Positions 1-5,868 of a stretch of 6,632 bases of DNA are shown piece after piece; position 1 is the stretch's first letter, and every line of letters starts with the position of its first letter. Source of the DNA: Bacteroidales bacterium (lineage in GTDB: Bacteria > Bacteroidota > Bacteroidia > Bacteroidales > VadinHA17); NCBI GenBank assembly GCA_013314865.1, contig JABUEV010000140.1, positions 1 to 6,632 of the forward strand, written 5' to 3'. The notes below the pieces were generated by a model. That model worked only from the letters and a program-made list of their open reading frames with translations, was not told the origin of the DNA and made no database searches. The position numbers were made by a program, and so were the translations under genes.

Positions 1-63
1 GGAGGGTTTTTATTTAATGCAAAACTGGAAGCAGAATATAGAAATTTTACTGATTCCCTTTGT

Positions 64-753
64 TTAATAACTTATTACCAATGAGTTAAGATGATTCAGA
101 TAAACATCTCTTCTGGGATCTCCTGATGATTTCAAAATTCCGTAATATTGAGCCGCAAGCTCTTCATTTCCTGTCTCCCTTGCCAGTTTGATGATTGTAA
201 GGCATACTATGCCGGTAATACCGCCTGTCGAACTTACGGAATTATCATGCAGTTTCTTCAGAATGTCTATGGCATTTGAATAATCCCTCCTGTCTGCGAA
301 GGCAAACGCTTCATTTAATTTATTGTTAATATCCGGGTTCAGCACAATTCCGTAAAAAGCAAAGCAGTTGTCACTGCACTCCTCAATTAAATCAATAAAA
401 TCAATACCTTTTTTTATCGGAGGGAATGTAAGCGTAAATTCAAGTTTCTCCCCCTCTTTTTTAAATCTGTGAGTCTGCGGACATACAGGTATTCCTTTGG
501 AAGAAATCAGCCGGATTCGCGATCCGTCGGGATATATGATGTAAATATTCCTGTCGGCACAAAAGTATCCGCCCGGTATTTTGTTCTCAATGCTCATGTG
601 GAAGACAGCACTGCCGGGCAGATATTCAATTTTTTCAATGCTGAGAGTTTCATGACTTTTGAGGGTGAAATTAGGGTTGATTATTGTCTGTCCTAATCCA
701 GGGAAGACACATAAAGAATAAAAAAATATTATTAATATTCTTAGCTTTAACAT
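64..753 (-). CDS. Secreted protein of unknown function with four cysteines and a TPR-like tail
   Basis: This complete 229-residue gene runs from ATG at 753-751 to TAA at 66-64. I do not recognise the family. Residues 1-22 form a signal peptide: a short basic start, a hydrophobic core and a GLGQ end typical of Bacteroidota. Residues about 30-140 look beta-rich, with alternating strands and a YPDGSRI turn, and hold four cysteines at 65, 91, 126 and 130 that could form disulfides after export. Residues about 142-215 are helical, with alanine-rich pairs (NEAFAFADRRDYSNAIDILKKL, then LARETGNEELAAQYYGILK) that resemble one or two tetratricopeptide units. It is probably periplasmic or attached at the cell surface. 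It lies 212 bp beyond the lipoprotein gene, behind a hairpin with a T-run, so it probably has its own transcript. The leader is A/T-rich with no clear ribosome-binding site, which is usual in this phylum. The gene call is firm; the function is unknown. Confidence 0.85.
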   Translation of the reverse strand: MLKLRILIIFFYSLCVFPGLGQTIINPNFTLKSHETLSIEKIEYLPGSAVFHMSIENKIPGGYFCADRNIYIIYPDGSRIRLISSKGIPVCPQTHRFKKEGEKLEFTLTFPPIKKGIDFIDLIEECSDNCFAFYGIVLNPDINNKLNEAFAFADRRDYSNAIDILKKLHDNSVSSTGGITGIVCLTIIKLARETGNEELAAQYYGILKSSGDPRRDVYLNHLNSLVISY

Positions 754-965
754 AGATAAAATGATATTTTATGCAAGATAGAAAAATCTGAATATAAACT
801 AAAAACTCTGTGGACTCAGGTTCTCTCTTGTGCTTAACCAGCAATGTATTTCAATGCCAAGTGTACACAAAGGGAACCTGTAGAACCACAGAGTCTATGC
901 AACCCTTGGTCAGTTAATCTGGATTATGTCTGGAAAATCATCATCCCCGGGGTTGTCAGATAATA
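754..965. other. Intergenic region between two minus-strand genes
   Basis: This 212-bp stretch has no convincing gene. Its main content is the long imperfect hairpin described at 800-894. An 8-bp self-complementary CCCCGGGG lies at 945-952, just downstream of the lipoprotein stop codon. I saw no clear TAnnTTTG promoter element on the minus strand for the gene at 64-753. Confidence 0.6.
800..894 (-). terminator. Long imperfect hairpin with T-run, candidate terminator or small palindromic repeat element
   Basis: On the minus strand ACTCTGTGG (894-886) pairs with CCACAGAGT (813-805), CAGGTTC (880-874) with GAACCTG (823-817), and TTGTG (870-866) with CACAA (832-828). Small internal loops separate these stems, and the apical loop is 33 nt (833-865). 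Five Ts follow the outer stem (805-801, overlapping its last base), as in an intrinsic terminator, 70-160 bp after the lipoprotein stop codon. The structure is longer and more interrupted than a standard terminator. The arms are built from CTCTGTGG-like words, so it may instead be a dispersed intergenic palindrome that also stops transcription. Confidence 0.45.
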
Positions 966-2558
966 TTAATAATCTGTATTTTGCGGATCAAAATTACACC
1001 AATTGGCGGTCCAGTTGGTATTTCCAAATGCCCCGCGGTAGGTTACCTGTGTAAAAAATGAATCTGTCAGTCTGGTGTTTGTAAACGAAGCGCCACTAAG
1101 CAATGGTGATCCGGCTGAAGGCAAAAAGTTTGGAGCTGTGAGATTAAATGGATTGGCAATCTGGAGTTCGTCATTGGTGTCGAGTACCTGATTGTTCCTT
1201 ATTGCGTCTTTAAACCATGCTTCAGCATCACTCATATAGGTAGTAACAAAGTTATTACCCATTCCTGCGAGTACACAATTTTCAATCTGAATGACATTAG
1301 CTGCTGCCTGTGCGGGTGAATCTCCTTTCTGACCATCAATATACAGTCCATGAGGCCATCCGGCAAAGACAGTATTATATATTGAGAGACGGGTTCCGCG
1401 ACGAAGTTGAATTGCATGTCTGTAAAGCGAATTGACAGATGTTTCAGGTGTTACACGAGGTCCAAAGATGCTGCCATTAACAAATATTGCCGAGGTAAAT
1501 GGTGTAAGGGTTGATCCATCAGCATCATTATCCGATTCAAAACCATTTGACTGGGACTGATCAGCACTTGCCGGATCGCGAAGGCTTAAGAAAAACTGAA
1601 CCTTTCCGCTATATCCATTATCAGTATCAAAATCATCATCCCATCCTCTGAAGGCTACAAGATATTTGCAGTTTACGTTTCCACCGAACCATTCATAAGA
1701 GTCATCACCGCAATATGATACCTGAATGTGATCAATTGTTGTTCCCTTGCCTACTGAGTACAGAGTCAGTCCGTTTATTTCGCTATTCGCAGTAGCTGTA
1801 AGAGGAATGCCTGAGAACTCAATCCTGACATATTGCAGAACGCCGGAATTATCATTCGGGTCACTACCGCCATACTGCGACCCGATGCCTCCTTCTGCAA
1901 TACCAACACCTGTGCCGTTATCGTGCTTATTTGTCGGGGCTTTCCCGCATAAAACCAATCCTCCCCAGTCGCCGTAGCCTCTTTGACCTTTTGGTTTGTC
2001 TGATGTGAATACAATTGGCTTGGTTTCGGTACCTGCAGCAATAATTTTCGATCCCCGTTCAATAATAAGTGTACCTTTGGTACCTGAGACTCCCTTTATA
2101 ATTGTTCCGGCCTCAATAGTCAGAGTTGCGTTATTCTTGACATAGACAAATCCTGAAAGGAAATAGCGCGCATTTGCATACCATTTTGTATCAGATGTTA
2201 TATCTCCGCTTACATTAATCTGCTGTCCATTGGAGGGTATGACGGTTACTTCGCATGAAGCCTGCAACAATGAGTTTTCCTGAGAAATAACCTTAATAGT
2301 TGCTGTACCTATAGCCACACCTGTAACAATACCATCTGTGACAGTTGCAACAGAGGTGTTTGTGGATTCCCAGGTAACATTCTTGTTAGTGGCATTCAAA
2401 GGATCATAAATCACTGAGAGGTTCAAAGTTGAGCCTACCATGACCTCAGCAGTAACTTTGTCGAGCTGAATTCCAGTCAAACTCACTTCTTTTTCACATG
2501 AAACGATAAGTCCAAGCAATAGAAACAGGACCGATAAATTTCTCAATTTTGTTTTCAT
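966..2558 (-). CDS. Lipoprotein with bacterial Ig-like (Big_2) domain and right-handed beta-helix
   Basis: The protein is 530 residues from ATG at 2558-2556, ending in TAA at 968-966. An in-frame ATG seven codons upstream (2579) is possible. The later one is preferred because it gives a standard signal (MKTKLRN, then a hydrophobic core) ending in the lipobox LIVSC, with the lipidated cysteine at residue 21. Residues about 25-107 are a Big_2 domain, with the typical VGSTLNLSVIYDPLNAT and GVAIGTATIKV strands. Residues about 115-490 are a right-handed beta-helix of the Bacteroidota surface-protein type (LTIEAGTIIKG, GTLIIERGSKIIAAGT, PIVFTS, GDWGGLVLCG). Acidic loops at 306-317 (GWDDDFDTDNG) and 340-349 (ESDNDADGS) could bind calcium. 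The C-terminus (about 502-530) is the closing segment I associate with this family, not a T9SS sorting domain. No catalytic residues can be identified. It follows the TonB receptor gene on the same strand, which suggests a surface partner for ligand capture or adhesion; that role is inferred. Confidence 0.88.
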   Translation of the reverse strand: MKTKLRNLSVLFLLLGLIVSCEKEVSLTGIQLDKVTAEVMVGSTLNLSVIYDPLNATNKNVTWESTNTSVATVTDGIVTGVAIGTATIKVISQENSLLQASCEVTVIPSNGQQINVSGDITSDTKWYANARYFLSGFVYVKNNATLTIEAGTIIKGVSGTKGTLIIERGSKIIAAGTETKPIVFTSDKPKGQRGYGDWGGLVLCGKAPTNKHDNGTGVGIAEGGIGSQYGGSDPNDNSGVLQYVRIEFSGIPLTATANSEINGLTLYSVGKGTTIDHIQVSYCGDDSYEWFGGNVNCKYLVAFRGWDDDFDTDNGYSGKVQFFLSLRDPASADQSQSNGFESDNDADGSTLTPFTSAIFVNGSIFGPRVTPETSVNSLYRHAIQLRRGTRLSIYNTVFAGWPHGLYIDGQKGDSPAQAAANVIQIENCVLAGMGNNFVTTYMSDAEAWFKDAIRNNQVLDTNDELQIANPFNLTAPNFLPSAGSPLLSGASFTNTRLTDSFFTQVTYRGAFGNTNWTANWCNFDPQNTDY

Positions 2559-2796
2559 ACTTTTTTCTTTGGTTAACATTTAATCATTCTTATCAAAAAT
2601 TTCTTTTTACAACTGCCTGATTTCAGGCAAAACAATAGCACCCCCGCTAAGGCGGGCAACCTTTTTCTTATTATCAAGCAACTTGGTTAAGGGAAGAATC
2701 TAACCTTCCTCTATGATTCCATCCTTTCTTTTTCAGCGGATATTACTCCGAAGGCAAAATGCTTCTATCAAAATCTCTAAATCCAACTATTATTAT
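2559..2796 (-). promoter_or_regulatory. Hairpin-rich leader between receptor and lipoprotein genes
   Basis: These 238 bp hold no gene but several inverted repeats. In plus-strand terms they are GGAAG/CTTCC (2692-2696 with 2705-2709, 8-nt loop), CCCGC/GCGGG (2643-2647 with 2652-2656, loop TAAG) and TGCCTG/CAGGCA (2614-2619 with 2624-2629, loop ATTT). None is followed by a T-run on the minus strand, so none is a clear terminator for the receptor gene. The CCCGC/GCGGG hairpin is followed by TTTTT (2662-2666) on the plus strand, where no gene needs it. They may be processing or stability elements that set lipoprotein levels relative to the receptor. I do not recognise a known riboswitch. Confidence 0.35.
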
Positions 2797-5658
2797 CTAC
2801 ATTTTTATTGATACTCCTAAAGAAAAATACCTGCCAGGATAAAATGCTTTTGTATTTTGCGATCTGTTAAACTGCTTAAGGCCATCACCGCCACCATTAT
2901 AATTGCTCATGTTTACAGTAGCATTAACCGTTTGTTGATAGGTTATTTGCTCATTCAGCAGGTCTTTAATACCTCCTTTGACTTCTATTTTTTTACCTAT
3001 TGTTTTACTGATTGTAAGGTCAATAATATTCCTTGGCAATTCATAAATATCGGGGATATCTTCCCACTCATTAGGGGAAGGTCTTCCTACTGCAACAATT
3101 CTTTTACCTATTACATTGTAAAGCGCACTCAGCATTAGTCCTCTTTTTTCATTCTGATAAAAGAGACCGGCATTTACAATAAATGGAGATTGTCCTTCAA
3201 GTGGTCTGTTCCGTGCAAGCTTACCTTCTTCAAATTGCACCCTGCTGGTGATTAGTGAGCCGTTTATAACCAGCATGAAATCCTGAAAACCACTTATAAA
3301 ATCAAGTGACTTGCGGACTTCGGCCTCTAACCCTGCGCTGTAGGCTGATTTTACATTTTCAAAAGAATACTGCGTAGGGCTGTTGCCAAGTATAACCTGT
3401 TCTATAGGATTTTCAAACTTTTTATAAAATGCACCTAAATTGAATATTTCACCGGTTCCTGGATATAGTTCGTATCTTAAATCAAAACTGTGAATATATG
3501 ACTGTCTGATATGAGGGGCACCATAAATACCTGCATTGAGTTCAAAATCGACATAGTAAAATGGTGCTATTTCCCTGAATTCCGGCCTGTTGACAGTCAT
3601 CCCATATGCAAATCTGAATAGGCTCTCTTCGTTCAGCTTGAATGTTATATTTGCTGAGGGGAAAAGGTTAATTGTATCCCTGTCGACATCCACTTTTATA
3701 GTAGATCCCTGTTTATAACTGGAAAGTGTTTGCCTGTTTTTCTCTATCCTTAGACCGGAATAGATATTAAATCTGTTTCCTAAAGGGAAACGTGCTGAAA
3801 GATAGCCAGCCACCTGGTTGTTTGAAGCCGTATAGGAATCAGAAAGTGATGTAACCTCCATCAGCTTTATTCCATCAGAAAGGTTAATGTTTTCCGGTAT
3901 AAAAATATCTTCCACAGGCAGGGTTGTCTGTCCGAAAACTGATTCGAGACTTCCTTTGGCATATCCGAAATTTCGGGCATTAAATTTCCGGTCCTTATTT
4001 TCGTAATAAAATCCGGTTCTAATTTCTGCTTTGAATCCCGACAAATCTATCTTCCTTGTATAATTGACTGAAGCTGATATGGTATTTTCATTTAAGTCGA
4101 TCCACATTCTTGATTGTGATGACAGATCTGCCTGGTCGGAGAAAAGGAGAATATACTTTGTTGTATCTACCTGATCACGTATATATCTATAACGTTTAGT
4201 ATCCGGTTCTTTTTTATTTGAAAATGCATATCCAAGAATCCACTCAAATCTGCTTTTGTCATTTTTTGAGCTGTGATCTCCGGCCAGCTGACCTGTGTAT
4301 ATTGACCGGCTCATATATCTTAGCTCATCTGAATGGATGTATCTTCCATTATTGTACCATTCCCTTCCTTCCCGCGTTGTATATCGCGATATACCTGTCT
4401 GGTTAAACAGGTTACGAAATTCAATCTTGTTTCTCTCCCCCAAGAACAATGTCGAATTATTCATGAGGGCTACTCTTGCAGAATTAGAATATTGGTTATC
4501 AATGAACTGGTTAAGAAAAGACGGCTTATCATTACTGAAATTGTAAATTGAATAGTCGTTTATCAGAATTCTGTCCGCATTGTTTGATAAACTGTATGTG
4601 ATAGTGGAAGTATTACCAAAAGTACTGCGTCCCATCTGGATTTTTTTATTCAAACCTAACAGGAATTTCTGGTCAGGATAGGCTACGGATGTTATTGGTT
4701 TCCATTCATTGTTAAGTACTCTCCCCAGTGAAGTTATTTTTTCGCGGATGACTGGATTTGTCGCCGATTCATATTGATTAAGATGTAATGGCATATCCTC
4801 AGGCAATGCTCTTGATCCATTGTCAAATCCAAGCCAGTCAGTCTTACCTGGCACTTGTTTGTAAAATTTTTGAAAAGTTGAATTATCGTTTATCCCTGTA
4901 CTATATGTAAAGAAAAAACCATTTTTTTCAGGCATATTCTTAGTGGAAATCTTGACAAAACCTCCTGAAAAATCAGCAGGCAATTCTGAAGATGGCGATT
5001 TAAAAATCATGATATTTTCAATCATGGAACTAGGTACAATATCAAAAGAAAAAGCCCGTACATCAGCTTCTGCACTCGGTGTTGCAGCATTGTTAAGCCA
5101 GACATTGTTGTAGCGCTGGGAGAGACCTCTGACAATAAGAAACCTGTTATCCATTATTGTTATTCCGGGCACACGTTTTACAACCTCGGATGCATCTTTA
5201 TCAAGAGTTTTTGATATCTGTTGACCTGATATTCCTGTCGAAACAAATGCACTGGCTTTTATATCAGTAATTACTGATATTTCAGTATTCGTACGCCTGA
5301 CCGCTGATACTGTAATGTCTCCAAGGGAAACAAGTTCCTCTTCAAGCTCAACATCGATTTGTCTGACCATGCCCGGTTCAACAATAACATTCTCTATAAT
5401 AACTGGTTTATATGATACATAAGAAAACTTAAGTGCATATTTCCCGGGTTTTAAATTTGTAAAAGCAAACCGGCCTTCTATATCTGTTGATACGCCGGTT
5501 ACTGTTCCTTCAAGAATGACTGTTGCACCTATCAGGCGCTCACCGTTGTTTTTGTCTGAAACGTGACCGCTAATTGATCCATTCTGGCCATTTAAATGAC
5601 TTATTGTCAATAATATCAACAAAATAAAACTAGCTGATTTTTTGATGATTTTTTTCAT
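2797..5658 (-). CDS. TonB-dependent outer-membrane receptor with carboxypeptidase-regulatory-like domain
   Basis: This is a 953-residue energy-coupled outer-membrane transporter. ATG at 5658-5656 is chosen because it starts a standard signal peptide (MKKIIKK, hydrophobic core, LNGQ, cleavage near residue 25). An in-frame ATG at 5709 would add 17 residues without signal character. Residues about 27-107 are the carboxypeptidase-regulatory-like beta-sandwich common in Bacteroidota (GSISGHVSD, IGATVILEGT, GVSTDIEGRFAFTNL). A TonB-box-like DITVSAV follows at about 114-120. The plug spans about 130-240 (SEVVKRVPGITI, RFLIVRGLSQRYNNVWLNN, ELPADFSGGFVKIST), and the rest is the beta-barrel. The barrel ends YFSLGVSIKM, a methionine where an aromatic residue is usual. 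No SusD-like gene follows, so it is not a SusCD glycan pair in this window; the neighbour is a beta-helix lipoprotein. The substrate cannot be read from sequence. A one-mismatch TAnnTTTG element (GATCTTTG on the minus strand, 5703-5696) lies 38 bp before the chosen start; this is weak evidence. Confidence 0.93.
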   Translation of the reverse strand: MKKIIKKSASFILLILLTISHLNGQNGSISGHVSDKNNGERLIGATVILEGTVTGVSTDIEGRFAFTNLKPGKYALKFSYVSYKPVIIENVIVEPGMVRQIDVELEEELVSLGDITVSAVRRTNTEISVITDIKASAFVSTGISGQQISKTLDKDASEVVKRVPGITIMDNRFLIVRGLSQRYNNVWLNNAATPSAEADVRAFSFDIVPSSMIENIMIFKSPSSELPADFSGGFVKISTKNMPEKNGFFFTYSTGINDNSTFQKFYKQVPGKTDWLGFDNGSRALPEDMPLHLNQYESATNPVIREKITSLGRVLNNEWKPITSVAYPDQKFLLGLNKKIQMGRSTFGNTSTITYSLSNNADRILINDYSIYNFSNDKPSFLNQFIDNQYSNSARVALMNNSTLFLGERNKIEFRNLFNQTGISRYTTREGREWYNNGRYIHSDELRYMSRSIYTGQLAGDHSSKNDKSRFEWILGYAFSNKKEPDTKRYRYIRDQVDTTKYILLFSDQADLSSQSRMWIDLNENTISASVNYTRKIDLSGFKAEIRTGFYYENKDRKFNARNFGYAKGSLESVFGQTTLPVEDIFIPENINLSDGIKLMEVTSLSDSYTASNNQVAGYLSARFPLGNRFNIYSGLRIEKNRQTLSSYKQGSTIKVDVDRDTINLFPSANITFKLNEESLFRFAYGMTVNRPEFREIAPFYYVDFELNAGIYGAPHIRQSYIHSFDLRYELYPGTGEIFNLGAFYKKFENPIEQVILGNSPTQYSFENVKSAYSAGLEAEVRKSLDFISGFQDFMLVINGSLITSRVQFEEGKLARNRPLEGQSPFIVNAGLFYQNEKRGLMLSALYNVIGKRIVAVGRPSPNEWEDIPDIYELPRNIIDLTISKTIGKKIEVKGGIKDLLNEQITYQQTVNATVNMSNYNGGGDGLKQFNRSQNTKAFYPGRYFSLGVSIKM

Positions 5659-5726
5659 AGTTTCTAAATAATGATTTTCCAGATTATATCCGTTGCAAAG
5701 ATCAGCCAAAACTTGCAGGCAAGCAG

Positions 5727-5794
5727 TTACAAATCGTTGAAGGTTTAATTACAATCATGTTACATTTTACCGGGGTTTTGTAATAAAAATGTAA
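5727..5794. promoter_or_regulatory. TTACA direct repeats at 11-bp spacing plus inverted copy, candidate OmpR/PhoB-type operator
   Basis: TTACA occurs at 5727-5731, 5749-5753 and 5760-5764, steps of 22 and 11 bp, so all copies face the same side of the helix. The last copy extends to TTACATTTT (5760-5768), which has a perfect 9-bp inverted match, AAAATGTAA, at 5786-5794. Tandem sites with an 11-bp period are how OmpR/PhoB-class regulators dimerise on DNA, and B. subtilis PhoP boxes use a related TT-ACA word. The adjacent gene encodes a regulator of this class, so autoregulation and control of the receptor are reasonable inferences. Chance occurrence in AT-rich DNA is possible. Confidence 0.35.
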
Positions 5795-5817
5795 TATAAT
5801 TATCCACTATTTGCTTA

Positions 5818-5825
5818 TACCTTTG
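5818..5825 (+). promoter_or_regulatory. Candidate Bacteroidota -7 element of the response regulator gene
   Basis: TACCTTTG matches the Bacteroidota sigma-ABfr -7 consensus TAnnTTTG and lies 43 bp before the ATG at 5869. No TTTG -33 box stands at the expected distance upstream. The promoter may therefore need an activator, which would fit the TTACA repeats located 24-91 bp upstream. Confidence 0.35.
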
Positions 5826-5868
5826 TATGAAGGCAATCTGAATAAACTCAGAAAACTTTTTATCAACT

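Larger units (their letters stand above)
5659..5868. promoter_or_regulatory. Divergent promoter region between TonB receptor and response regulator
   Basis: This 210-bp region separates two divergent start codons, so it must hold the promoters of both genes. It is AT-rich, and its centre (5727-5794) carries the repeated TTACA words described in a separate entry. Neither start has a recognisable Shine-Dalgarno sequence; the A/T-rich leaders are normal for Bacteroidota. Confidence 0.6.

Noticed and set aside
1..84. Plus-strand open frame from the window edge to TGA at 82-84, with an amphipathic strand-like FNAKLEAEYR.
   Set aside because: It is only 27 codons, a second plus frame (to TAA at 64-66) and a minus frame are also open here, and it would overlap the secreted-protein gene by 21 bp. 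It could be the tail of a convergent gene but cannot be supported.
945..952. CCCCGGGG palindrome just downstream of the lipoprotein stop.
   Set aside because: Eight bases without a loop or T-run cannot be a terminator hairpin, and no binding function is recognisable.
912..960. Minus-strand stretch after the lipoprotein stop that reads DNPGDDDFPDIIQIN in another frame.
   Set aside because: The lipoprotein already ends in its usual family tail and no start codon or homology supports this frame, so a frameshift or decayed gene is not convincing.
1747..1977. Plus-strand open frame inside the lipoprotein gene, like others at 469-696, 2857-3138 and 4218-4551.
   Set aside because: All lie opposite well-supported coding sequence, have compositionally odd translations and show no recognisable motifs; they are antisense shadows.
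5659..5709. Upstream in-frame ATG of the TonB receptor at 5709.
   Set aside because: The 17 added residues (beginning MADLCNGYN) would bury the signal peptide, and no ribosome-binding site is visible; the start at 5658 gives a normal export signal.
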